Below, piece after piece: positions 16,410 to 24,778 of a stretch of 64,000 nucleotides of DNA. The position numbers and the translations under genes were made by a program. The stretch lies in contig NZ_JASNWF010000011.1 in NCBI RefSeq assembly GCF_030283205.1, positions 285,539 through 349,538 of the forward strand. Reading direction: 5' to 3'. Positions within the stretch are counted from its first letter, which is position 1; every line of letters starts with the position of its first letter. Under the pieces are notes generated by a model, which had not been told where the DNA came from, did not search any database, and saw only the letters and a list, made by a program, of their open reading frames with translations. The stretch is from Actinomadura opuntiae. Lineage in GTDB: Bacteria; Actinomycetota; Actinomycetes; Streptosporangiales; Streptosporangiaceae.

Positions 16410-17455
16410 GCGTCCGCCTTCAGCAGCCGGGACGGGTTGACGGAACCGGTCTCGTGCACCTGCTCCTCGCTCAGCCCGAACGCGCGCATGTGGGCGTGGA
16501 GCAGGCGCAGCGCCTCGACGGTGTTGGGGAACAGCGGCTCGCCGGCGTCGCTGGACAGCGTCACGTGCCGGGTGCCGAGCGCCTGGATCGTCGCGCACAT
16601 CCGCGCCGGGTCGACGCCGAGCAGCGGGGAGATCTCGTCGTAGGTGAAGTTCATGGTGATCCCCGCCGATGTCAGCTCCCGCATCTGGTCCAGCGACAGG
16701 TCGATGAACGGGCTGAACGGGTGGTCGATCACCGCCCTGGTGATGCCGAGGTTCCGCACCTCGTCCGCCATCGCGTAGATCTCCTCGTGCGTGGCGTGCG
16801 CGAACGAGACCATGACGTCGTGGTCGGCGGCGATGCGGAACACCTCCTTGTACTCGGGTTTGAGGACGCCGTGCTCGTCGAGCGTGTACGCGCCGGCGCG
16901 CAGGGCGTCCGGCCATGGCAGCGGGTCGCTCCACTCGCGGGAGTCCTCGCCCCACCACACCGGCAGCCCGCCGACCTTGTGCAGTGTGTTGGCGCTGCGG
17001 AAGACCGGCATCCAGATGGCGGACGCGCCGTCCTCGATCGCGCGGCGGGCCGCCTCCGGCAGCGGCAGGCCGCGGGTGTCGGTGGCGATCCACCCCGACC
17101 ACAGCCGCACCGGCTCGACGCCGGTGTCCTCGCACCACCGTTCGAGGTCCCGGCCGACCGCGCGGACGACCTCGGCCGGGCCGGGCGCCTCGGGCCGGTT
17201 CATGCCCACGACGCTCTTGAACAGCAGCCCCTTCATCCCGCTGGCCGACGCCAGCTTCGCGATCGCCAGCGCGTCCTGCTGTCCTTCGTGGGCGTGGCAG
17301 TGGATGTCCACCGCGTCCTCGACGCCGAACACGGCGGGCGGGACGAGCGCCTGCCCGCGATAGCCCATCCGGGCGCGGTAGGAGGCGAGGAACCGGTCGT
17401 GCGGGGCGCCGTTCGGGCGGCGCAGCCGCGCCTCGGCGAGCAGTTCGTCGTCCAC
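16406..17455 (-). CDS. DUF6282-type metal-dependent hydrolase
   Basis: 349 residues. GTG 17455 is chosen since GGAAGG lies upstream and the previous gene stops six bases before. Metal-binding features of the amidohydrolase/TIM-barrel type are visible: HCHAHEG near residue 55, FAHATHEE near 222, IDHPFSPFID near 245 and SSDAGEP near 297. The family has no assigned reaction that I know of. Its place between a P450 and an aldehyde dehydrogenase suggests hydrolysis of an intermediate in a short oxidative route. Confidence 0.7.
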   Translation of the reverse strand: MDDELLAEARLRRPNGAPHDRFLASYRARMGYRGQALVPPAVFGVEDAVDIHCHAHEGQQDALAIAKLASASGMKGLLFKSVVGMNRPEAPGPAEVVRAVGRDLERWCEDTGVEPVRLWSGWIATDTRGLPLPEAARRAIEDGASAIWMPVFRSANTLHKVGGLPVWWGEDSREWSDPLPWPDALRAGAYTLDEHGVLKPEYKEVFRIAADHDVMVSFAHATHEEIYAMADEVRNLGITRAVIDHPFSPFIDLSLDQMRELTSAGITMNFTYDEISPLLGVDPARMCATIQALGTRHVTLSSDAGEPLFPNTVEALRLLHAHMRAFGLSEEQVHETGSVNPSRLLKADA

Positions 17456-17460
17456 CCCGA

Positions 17461-18810
17461 TCAGCCTTCCTCTCCGGCGGTCCGCAGGTTCTCGAAGTAG
17501 GCGGCGGCCAGGCGCTGCCGCCGGGCGTCCAGCACCATGTACGTCCCGTAGACGAGCTGGACGAGGCTGCGCCACACGTCCTCCCACCGGTCGCGCAGCC
17601 GCAGCAGCGCCAGCCGGGCCCCGGCGCGGCGGGACGGGGCGCCGCGCGGGGCGAGCAGGCACGGCCCCCGGTTCGGGAGGGAGCGGGTGTGCGCAGCGGA
17701 CGACGACAGCGCGAAGCGGCGCAGCGTCTCTCGCGTCACCGCCCGCATGGCGGCGGGCGCGACGCCCCGCGCCGGGCAGGGCCGGTTCGCGGTGACGCCG
17801 AACGGGATGTGGTTCGCCTCGCGCACAGCCAGGCGCTCCCACCTGCCGGGGTCGAAGCGGTCGGCGTCCTCGAAGCCGGTGGCGTGGAACTCGGGGTAGT
17901 TGAAGCAGAGCACGGACCCGGCGGGCAGCGTGGTCCGCTCGTCCACGGCGATGTCGGCCGAGGTGATCCGGTGCGCGATGCCGAACAGCGGGTACCGGCG
18001 CATGCTCTCCTCGATCACGCGGTCCAGGTAGGCGTCGTCGGCGGGATCGGCGGCGAGGCGGTGCTGCACGTCGGGGTGCTGGGCGATCGCCATCAGCAGG
18101 TGCGCCATCGCCTCCGACATCTGCACCACCGCGGTGTTGAAGAACGTCCCTTGCAGGTAGAAGACCTGCTCGTCCTTCGACAGCCGCTCGGGCAGCGGGA
18201 GGCGGACGTCGCCGAGCCGGTCCCGCAGGTACTCCGTCAGCCGGCCGCGGCGGTCCATGTGCCGCAGCCCGCAGCACTTCAGCGCGGTGACGACGTCGTC
18301 GGCGTTCGCGACGATCAGGGCGCGGGCGTGCGCCGGGCACCGCTCGCCGAACACCAGCTCGTAGGAGAACTCCGCCCAGATCGGCATCATCAGGTCGCGC
18401 AGGCGGACGAGCCCGGGCCCGGTCTCGTCGAGCACGCGGGCGGCGCAGCGCTGCGCGAGCGCTGCCACCTCCCCCTTCGGCCGGGCGAGGAAGCGGCGGG
18501 TGGTGCGGGCGACGTCGTCGTAGCGCTCCCCCGGTTCGAGGTGCTCCTGATGGACGTGCGGACCGGGCGCCAACCAGTACCAGAACAGGTCGGACAGCGG
18601 CGCGCCCTCGCTGCGCCCGTCCGCCGCCGGATGGGAGTACACCTCCCGGAACCGGTCGGCGCCGACCAGGTCGCCGGGGATCGGAACGCCCTCCTCGCCG
18701 TTGACCCGCGCGAAGATGCGCACCCGCAGCGCGACCACCGCTCGCGGCAGCCAGTACGGCAGGCTCGCGAGAACGGCGATCGCCGCCACGACGACCGCCG
18801 CGATCAGCAC
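17461..18810 (-). CDS. Membrane-anchored atypical cytochrome P450
   Basis: 449 residues from GTG 18810 with AGGAGGGG upstream. An N-terminal hydrophobic segment (LIAAVVVAAIAVLASLPYW) would anchor it, unusual in bacteria where P450s are mostly soluble. The K-helix ExxR is present in VIEESMRRYPLFGIAHR, then a DADRFDPGRW meander and the presumed heme loop FGVTANRPCPARG. That loop keeps R and C but not the standard F, G and G positions of FxxGxRxCxG. The I-helix region (LQGTFFNTAVVQMSEAM) lacks the usual acid-Thr pair. Oxygen activation may therefore differ, or the enzyme may use a peroxide. The gene overlaps the upstream oxidase by seven bases. Confidence 0.78.
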   Translation of the reverse strand: MLIAAVVVAAIAVLASLPYWLPRAVVALRVRIFARVNGEEGVPIPGDLVGADRFREVYSHPAADGRSEGAPLSDLFWYWLAPGPHVHQEHLEPGERYDDVARTTRRFLARPKGEVAALAQRCAARVLDETGPGLVRLRDLMMPIWAEFSYELVFGERCPAHARALIVANADDVVTALKCCGLRHMDRRGRLTEYLRDRLGDVRLPLPERLSKDEQVFYLQGTFFNTAVVQMSEAMAHLLMAIAQHPDVQHRLAADPADDAYLDRVIEESMRRYPLFGIAHRITSADIAVDERTTLPAGSVLCFNYPEFHATGFEDADRFDPGRWERLAVREANHIPFGVTANRPCPARGVAPAAMRAVTRETLRRFALSSSAAHTRSLPNRGPCLLAPRGAPSRRAGARLALLRLRDRWEDVWRSLVQLVYGTYMVLDARRQRLAAAYFENLRTAGEEG

Positions 18811-19883
18811 GGCCCCTCCTCGACGAGGCCGGGATCCGCGTCCTCCGGCGCGGCGCAGCCGCAGAGTGCGAGCGCGTTCTCCAGCTCCCGCCGCAGCAGC
18901 CCGAGGACGTCCGTCACCCCGTCCTCGCCCCCGGCGGCCAGGCCCCACAGCGCCGGACGGCCGATCGCGACCGCGTCCGCCCCCAGCGCGAGCGCCTTGA
19001 CCACGTCGGTGCCGCGCCGCACGCCCCCGTCGAGCAGCACGGGAACCCGGCCCGCGACGGCGTCCGCCACCGGCGCGAGCCGGGTGATCGAGGCGGGCAC
19101 CGTGTCCAGCTGCCGGCCGCCGTGGTTGGACACGATGACCGCGTCGACGCCCCGCTCGACGGCCAGCCGCGCGTCGTCGGGACGCAGCACCCCCTTGACC
19201 GCGATCGGCAGGTCGGTGATGCCGCGCAGCCGGTCGAGGTCGTCCCAGCAGATCTCCGGCGACAGCACGACCTGCCTTACGTGGCCCGTCCGCGCGGAGT
19301 CGCCGGGCTCGCGCAGGTTCTCGCAGCGCATGCCGGGCGGCAGGTCGTGGAAGCCGTTGCGGTCGCCGCGCTCGTTGCGGCCGAGCGCGGGCGAGTCGGC
19401 GGTGACCACCAGCGCGCGGCACCCGGCCGCCTCCGCGCGCCGGACGACCGCCTCGGTGAAGCCCAGGTCGGGCTGCGGGTACAGCTGGAACCACAGCGCC
19501 GGGTCGGGCGCCGCCTTGCGCGCCTCGGCCGCCACCTCCTCGATCGCGACCGTGGAGAGCATCGCCGCGATCATGATGACGCCGGCCTTGGCGGCGGCCC
19601 GCGCGGTCGCCCGCTCGGCGTCGGGGTGGGCGAGCCGGTGGAACGCGGTGGGCGCCAGCATGACGGGCATCGACGCCTCGGCGCCGAGCACGGTGACGCC
19701 GAGCCGCGGCGTCCCGGCGCCGCGAAGCACGCGCGGGAGCAGGGCGAGCCGGGCGAACGCGGCCTCGTTGACGCGCACGGTCACCTCGTCCTGGGCGCCG
19801 GAGGCGAAGTAGTCGTAGTGGACCGGGTCGAGCCGCTCGCGCGCGAGCTCCTCGAACTCGCGGACGTTCACCGGGGCGCCCAT
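18804..19883 (-). CDS. FMN-dependent alpha-hydroxy-acid oxidase/dehydrogenase
   Basis: 359 residues from ATG 19883, one base after the upstream stop. TIM-barrel flavoprotein of the lactate/glycolate oxidase family: FASGAQDEVT near residue 25, PTAFHRLAHPDAE near 80, KGVLRPDDA, and the catalytic SNHGGRQLDTVPA near 247, followed by GGVRRGTDVVKALALGA. It oxidises an alpha-hydroxy acid to the keto acid. Neighbours suggest the substrate is a pathway intermediate, not lactate. It resembles the general family more than MftD, and no radical-SAM gene is nearby. Confidence 0.87.
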   Translation of the reverse strand: MGAPVNVREFEELARERLDPVHYDYFASGAQDEVTVRVNEAAFARLALLPRVLRGAGTPRLGVTVLGAEASMPVMLAPTAFHRLAHPDAERATARAAAKAGVIMIAAMLSTVAIEEVAAEARKAAPDPALWFQLYPQPDLGFTEAVVRRAEAAGCRALVVTADSPALGRNERGDRNGFHDLPPGMRCENLREPGDSARTGHVRQVVLSPEICWDDLDRLRGITDLPIAVKGVLRPDDARLAVERGVDAVIVSNHGGRQLDTVPASITRLAPVADAVAGRVPVLLDGGVRRGTDVVKALALGADAVAIGRPALWGLAAGGEDGVTDVLGLLRRELENALALCGCAAPEDADPGLVEEGPC

Positions 19884-19884
19884 G

Positions 19885-21435
19885 TCAGGCCCCGGCACCG
19901 TCGAGGGCGGACGCGGCGAAGGCGCGGAGCGGCGCGCGGAACTCCTCCTCGCCGGACCAGTCGTTGCAGATGTCCTCGGGCAGCAGCAGCCTGCCGGTGA
20001 GCTTCCCGTCCCGGTAGTACCGGATCACCGGATGCAGGTAGCGGTCCTCCTTGGACGGGTCCGCCTCCCAGGCGCGCCCCGCCTCGATGTCGAACGGGTC
20101 GATGTCGGCGTGCCCGGCGCCGTACTCCAGGCTGACGGTGAACCAGGCGTGCTCGTCCTCCCCCTCCATATGCTCGGCGACGTGGTCGAGCGGCAGCTCC
20201 TCCAGGTAGCGGGCGCCGCCGTCGCCGACCGCGACGACGTCGCAGAGGAAGCCGTACTGCTGCCACAGCGCCGACGTCCGGTTGATCCTGTTCAGCACGG
20301 CGCCGGCGATGGCGCCGGGGTCGGCCGGGAGCTCGCGCTCGGGCCAGTCGATCCCCTCGTACCGGCGTTCGAGCATCCGGTGCAGCGCGCGGACGCCGTA
20401 GCGGAACCCGTGCAGGAAGGCGCTGGTGAACTTCTTGAAGTCGCGCGACTGGGTGATCGTCCCGGCGAAGAACAGGTCGGGGACGTTCACCGACTCCCAC
20501 TGCGTCGTGAGCGCCGGGAACCGGTCGTTGATGACGAGCTGCGGCCGGCACGTCTCGTCGAAGATCGACGCGTCCATGCGGAAGCCCGTGCAGTTGATGA
20601 CCCGGTCGTACTCCAGCGTCACGACCTTGTCGCGCCGGGCGTAGGCGATGCGGACCCGGTAGGCGCCGCCGTCGTGCTCGATGCGCTCGACCCGGCCGTC
20701 CAGGACCATGTTCTGCGCCTTGAGCTGGTAGGTGTCGAGGAAGTTGTTGTTCACCGCGCGCAGGTGGCCGATGAAGTGCGTGCGCCACGCGAACCGGACG
20801 TCGCTCGGGCCGATGACGTGGATGACGGCGGCCCGCTCGGTCAGCGCGTCCGCGGTCTCGAACGCCGAGTTGCCCTTGCCCAGGATGAGGACCCGCTGGT
20901 CGGTGAAGTCGTCGGGGTCGACCGAGACGTCGGAGTAGTGCTCGACGGTCTCGATCCCCGGGATGTCCGGGACGTTCTGCGCGCCGAACCCGGTCGCGAC
21001 GATGACGCGCCTGGCCTCGTGCACCTCGCCGCGCTGGTCGGTGACCCTGAAGTGCCCGTCCTTGGCGACGTTGACGGCGCGGGTGTCGTAGCGGACGTCC
21101 AGCTTCAGCGTCGTCGCATAGTCCGCCAGGTAGCGGACGTAGTCGTCGGCGTTCGGGAAGTAGGCGTCGGTGTACTTGCTCAGCACCAGGTCCGGGACGT
21201 CGCTGAGCATCGAGTTCCAGTCCATCCGCAGGTTCAGCTCGGGGTCGTCCCAGCCGGTGTGCGGCTTGTTGATGGAGATCATCCTGCGGTGCCGGGGGAA
21301 CGTCCGGTAGAAGGTCCCCGGGCCGGGCCCGCTCTCGAGGACGGCGTGGTCGCGGCCCGCGCGCCGCAGGAGATGGCCGAGCTGCAGGCCCGCCGGTCCC
21401 GCGCCGATAACGAGGTAGTCCCGGATTCCGTCCAC
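19885..21435 (-). CDS. FAD/NAD(P)-binding oxidoreductase (FOXRED2/FMO-like)
   Basis: 516 residues from GTG 21435 with GGAGGCGG before it. FAD motif VIGAGPAGLQLGHLLR near residue 9, second nucleotide motif ILGKGNSAFETAD near 190, ATGFGAQN and a CTGFRMD motif before the C-terminal region. It is longer than plain thioredoxin-reductase-like proteins and ends in a 150-residue extension of unknown fold. First gene of the operon; the enzyme may hydroxylate a substrate or pass electrons to the P450. Substrate unknown. Confidence 0.82.
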   Translation of the reverse strand: MDGIRDYLVIGAGPAGLQLGHLLRRAGRDHAVLESGPGPGTFYRTFPRHRRMISINKPHTGWDDPELNLRMDWNSMLSDVPDLVLSKYTDAYFPNADDYVRYLADYATTLKLDVRYDTRAVNVAKDGHFRVTDQRGEVHEARRVIVATGFGAQNVPDIPGIETVEHYSDVSVDPDDFTDQRVLILGKGNSAFETADALTERAAVIHVIGPSDVRFAWRTHFIGHLRAVNNNFLDTYQLKAQNMVLDGRVERIEHDGGAYRVRIAYARRDKVVTLEYDRVINCTGFRMDASIFDETCRPQLVINDRFPALTTQWESVNVPDLFFAGTITQSRDFKKFTSAFLHGFRYGVRALHRMLERRYEGIDWPERELPADPGAIAGAVLNRINRTSALWQQYGFLCDVVAVGDGGARYLEELPLDHVAEHMEGEDEHAWFTVSLEYGAGHADIDPFDIEAGRAWEADPSKEDRYLHPVIRYYRDGKLTGRLLLPEDICNDWSGEEEFRAPLRAFAASALDGAGA

Positions 21436-21517
21436 CGTGCCGCCTCCGCTCGCTCGCCGATCGAACGCCGCAGACGGTAGGACGGGGATCTCAGAGGGTT
21501 CTAAGAAAGCACCGGAC

Positions 21518-21583
21518 CTGGACGAGTGTCCAGCGGCATGACCGGAACCCCGTCCGGAACATGAAACATAATCCGATTCGGAT
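21518..21583. promoter_or_regulatory. Palindromes in the divergent promoter region of the oxidative gene set
   Basis: The 215 bases between the flavoprotein gene and the alcohol dehydrogenase hold two clean dyads: CTGGAC-GAGT-GTCCAG (21518-21533) and ATCCGA-T-TCGGAT (21571-21583). Their position suits operators controlling both directions. No regulator gene lies adjacent. Confidence 0.5.
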
Positions 21584-21650
21584 GTCGACAGGCGGGCCCG
21601 GAAACGTCTATTTTTGACGAATCTTCAGCCCGAACCAGCGAGGGGGCCCT

Positions 21651-22799
21651 GTGCAGACTCGAGCGGCGATCCTGTGGGACAAGAACACCGAGTGGAGCGT
21701 CGAGGACATCGAACTCGACGACCCCAAGGCGGGTGAGGTCAAGGTCAAGCTCGCGGCGTCCGGCCTGTGCCACTCCGACGAGCACATGGTCACCGGGGAC
21801 ATGGTGATCGACAAGGAGATCGCCGACCTGATGGGCTGGAAGCAGTTCCCGGTGATCGGCGGGCACGAGGGCGCCGGCGAGATCGTCGAGGTCGGCCCCG
21901 GGGTCACCTCGGTGAAGGAGGGCGACCACGTCGTCCTGTCGTTCATCCCCGCGTGCGGCCGCTGTCCCTCCTGCGCGCAGGGCCGCCAGCACATCTGCGA
22001 CCTCGGCGCCTTCCTGCTGTCGGGCCGGCAGATCAGCGACATGACCTCGCGGCACCACTCCAAGAACGGCGAGGACCTCGGCACGATGTGCTGCACCGGC
22101 ACGTTCGAGCCGTACACGGTGGTGAACGAGTCGTCCGTCATCAAGATCGACGACTGGATCCCGCTGGACAAGGCCGCGCTGGTCGGCTGCGGCGTCACCA
22201 CCGGCTGGGGCTCGGCGGTCAACGCCGCCGGCGTGCGCGCCGGCGACACCGTCGTGGTGATCGGGATCGGCGGCATCGGCATGAACGCGGTGCAGGGCGC
22301 GGCGATGGCCGGCGCCCGGCACGTCGTCGCGGTCGACCCGGTGGAGTGGAAGCGGGAGAAGGCGACCAGCGTCTTCGGCGCGACGCACAGCGCCGCCTCG
22401 ATCGAGGAGGCGCAGGCGATGGTCGCCGAGATGACCTGGGGCGCCAACGCCGACAAGGTCATCCTGACGGTCGGGACCGCCACCGGCGACCTCATCGGCC
22501 CGATGATGGGCATGGTCACCAAGGGCGGCCGCGGCGTCGTCACGGCGGTCGCGCCGGTCATGCAGGAGGACGTCAAGCTCAACCTGTTCGACCTGGCGAT
22601 GCAGCGCAAGGAGCTGGTCGGCTGCATCTTCGGCAACGCCAACCCGCGCCGCGACGTCACCCGCCTGCTCCGCCTCTACGAGGAGGGCAAGCTCAAGCTC
22701 GACGAGCTGATCACCAAGACCTACAGCCTGGACGAGGTCAACCAGGGCTACCAGGACATGCGGGACGGCAAGAACATCCGCGGCCTGATCAAGTACTGA
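21651..22799 (+). CDS. NDMA-dependent (mycofactocin-type) zinc alcohol dehydrogenase
   Basis: 382 residues from GTG 21651. Catalytic zinc residues in GLCHSDEH (near 40) and GGHEGAGE (near 67), structural zinc cluster CGRCPSCAQGRQHIC near 100-115, Rossmann motif GIGGIGMNAVQGA near 205. The sequence, including the HHSKNGEDLGTMCCTGTF stretch, fits the NDMA-dependent alcohol dehydrogenases that hold NAD tightly and use mycofactocin as electron acceptor. Divergent from the five-gene operon, so probably part of the same metabolic unit. A strong hairpin follows. Confidence 0.87.
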   Translation: MQTRAAILWDKNTEWSVEDIELDDPKAGEVKVKLAASGLCHSDEHMVTGDMVIDKEIADLMGWKQFPVIGGHEGAGEIVEVGPGVTSVKEGDHVVLSFIPACGRCPSCAQGRQHICDLGAFLLSGRQISDMTSRHHSKNGEDLGTMCCTGTFEPYTVVNESSVIKIDDWIPLDKAALVGCGVTTGWGSAVNAAGVRAGDTVVVIGIGGIGMNAVQGAAMAGARHVVAVDPVEWKREKATSVFGATHSAASIEEAQAMVAEMTWGANADKVILTVGTATGDLIGPMMGMVTKGGRGVVTAVAPVMQEDVKLNLFDLAMQRKELVGCIFGNANPRRDVTRLLRLYEEGKLKLDELITKTYSLDEVNQGYQDMRDGKNIRGLIKY

Positions 22800-22830
22800 T
22801 CCGGCCGGCGCCGCCGCGCCTTACGACCCT

Positions 22831-22871
22831 GGAAAGGCCGCCTCGGGAACGCATCCCGGGGCGGCCTTTCC
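22831..22871 (+). terminator. Strong hairpin terminator after the alcohol dehydrogenase
   Basis: GGAAAGGCCGCC (22831-22842) pairs with GGCGGCCTTTCC (22860-22871), extended by CGGG/CCCG and a T-G wobble around a 7-base loop. No T-run follows, as is usual in high-GC actinobacteria. Confidence 0.8.
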
Positions 22872-23018
22872 GATGCGCCGGGGCGTCCCGGCGGCGCCGC
22901 GCGGCTGAACCGATCAAGGCGCCGGGCCGTACAACCGGATGTGCCCGACCGCACCCGGTGTCGAAGCCGGACTCCGGCCGGGCACGGGCGGTCACGGGCC
23001 AGGCTGGGGAGAGCCGAG

Positions 23019-24746
23019 ATGTCGGTGTTTCATGCGTTCCGTTCGGCGAGCGCGAACCGCGGGGACGGGGACGCGCGGGATGCGGGCGACCCGCCCGCGC
23101 GAGGCCGGCTGCGGCGCGCCGCGGGATGGGCGACGACCGCGCTGGCCGTCCTGTTCGTGCTGTTCGCCCTCGACGCGCCGGACCAGTTCGGCCGGCTGAC
23201 GCCCGGGCAGTTCGTCCGGATCCCGGTCGAGGCGCTCCTCACCGTGGCGCTGGTCCTGGTGCTGCCCGAGCGGGCGCGGCGGTGGGTCGCGGCGCCGCTC
23301 GGCGCGCTCCTCGGGGTGCTGGTCGTCGTCAAGGTGCTGGACATCGGCTTCGACGCCGTCCTGGTCCGCCCGTTCAACCCGGTGTTCGACTGGAGCTTCC
23401 TGCGGCCCGGGTTCGAGTTCGTCGACACCTCCGCCGGACGGCCGGCCGCGATCGGCCTGACCGCGCTCATCGTGCTGCTGGTGCTCGCGGTGCCGGTGCT
23501 GGCGGCGCTGGCGGTGCTGCGGCTGACCCGGCTGGCGGCCCGGCATCGCACCGCGGCGGGCCGGACGGTCGCGGTGCTCGCCACGGCGTGGGTCGCGTGC
23601 GCCGCGCTGGGCGTGCGGCTCGTCCCCGGCGTCCCGCTGGCCTCGGGAAGCACCGCCGAACTCGCCTACGACCACGCGAGGCAGGTCCGGGTCAGCCTGA
23701 ACGACCGCCAGGTGTTCGCCAAGCAGGCCGCCGTCGACGCCTTCCGGCAGACCCCGCCGACCCAACTGCTGACGGGCCTGCGCGGCAAGGACGTCGTGCT
23801 GGCGTTCGTGGAGAGCTACGGCCGTTCGGCGGTCGAGCACCCGGAGTACGCGCCGCAGGTGGACGCGACGCTGGACGCGGGCACGCAGCGTCTTAAGGCC
23901 GCCGGGTTCGGCGCCCGCAGCGGCTACCTCACCTCCTCGACGGCGGGCGGCGGGAGCTGGCTGGCGCACTCGACGCTGCTGTCCGGGCTGTGGATCGACA
24001 ACCAGCAGCGGTACCGGACGCTGACGTCGAGCAGCCGGTTCACGCTCACCCGGGCGTTCGGCGAGGCGGGCTGGCGGACGCTCACCGTCCAGCCGGCGAT
24101 CACCCGGTCGTGGCCGGAGGCGTCGTTCTACGGCTACGACAAGGTCTACGACGACCGGAACCTCGGCTACAAGGGCCCCCGGTTCAGCTACACGACCATG
24201 CCGGACCAGTACACGCTGAACACGCTGCAGCGCGACGAGCTGAGCGGCTCGAAGCGGGCGCCGGTGATGGCGGAGCTGGCGCTGGTGTCCAGCCACGCGC
24301 CGTGGGCGTCCATCCCGAGCCTGGTCGACTGGAGGACGGTGGGCGACGGGTCGGTGTTCGACGGGATGGGCAAGGGCGAGAACGCGCCCTGGCCGTCGTC
24401 CGGCCGGATCCGCGGGGAGTACCGCAAGTCCATCGAGTACACGCTGAACACCCTGGTCTCCTACATGCTGACCTACGGGACGAAGAACACCGTGCTGGTC
24501 TTCCTGGGCGACCACCAGCCCGCGCCGACGATCGCCGGGCAGCACGCGAGCCGGGACGTCCCGGTCACGATCGTGGCCCGCGACCCGGCCGTGCTGGACA
24601 AGATCTCCGGATGGGGCTGGCAGGACGGCCTGCGGCCCGCGCGCACCTCGCCGGTCTGGCCGATGAGCACGTTCCGCGATCGCTTCCTGGCCGCGTTCGG
24701 CTCCACGCCCTCCACGGGTTCGGCGCCCGCGGCGTCGCACAGGTGA
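23019..24746 (+). CDS. Sulfatase/LTA-synthase-like membrane protein
   Basis: 575 residues from ATG 23019, with GGGGAGAG upstream. Four to five membrane segments occupy about residues 35-205. The extracellular alkaline-phosphatase-superfamily domain follows: VLAFVESYGRSA near 270, the presumed nucleophile region TSSTAGGGSWLAHSTLLSG near 310, and the metal-binding FLGDHQPAP near 495. The architecture matches LTA-synthase-like phosphotransferases; what it modifies is not known. The next gene begins 32 bases later. Confidence 0.75.
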   Translation: MSVFHAFRSASANRGDGDARDAGDPPARGRLRRAAGWATTALAVLFVLFALDAPDQFGRLTPGQFVRIPVEALLTVALVLVLPERARRWVAAPLGALLGVLVVVKVLDIGFDAVLVRPFNPVFDWSFLRPGFEFVDTSAGRPAAIGLTALIVLLVLAVPVLAALAVLRLTRLAARHRTAAGRTVAVLATAWVACAALGVRLVPGVPLASGSTAELAYDHARQVRVSLNDRQVFAKQAAVDAFRQTPPTQLLTGLRGKDVVLAFVESYGRSAVEHPEYAPQVDATLDAGTQRLKAAGFGARSGYLTSSTAGGGSWLAHSTLLSGLWIDNQQRYRTLTSSSRFTLTRAFGEAGWRTLTVQPAITRSWPEASFYGYDKVYDDRNLGYKGPRFSYTTMPDQYTLNTLQRDELSGSKRAPVMAELALVSSHAPWASIPSLVDWRTVGDGSVFDGMGKGENAPWPSSGRIRGEYRKSIEYTLNTLVSYMLTYGTKNTVLVFLGDHQPAPTIAGQHASRDVPVTIVARDPAVLDKISGWGWQDGLRPARTSPVWPMSTFRDRFLAAFGSTPSTGSAPAASHR

Positions 24747-24778
24747 CCTCGGGCCCCGGGTGGTGGGACCGTGGGGCG

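Noticed and set aside
18804..19883. MftD of a mycofactocin cluster
   Set aside because: It shares the FMN hydroxy-acid oxidase fold, but there is no radical-SAM protein, precursor peptide or MftE/F gene nearby.
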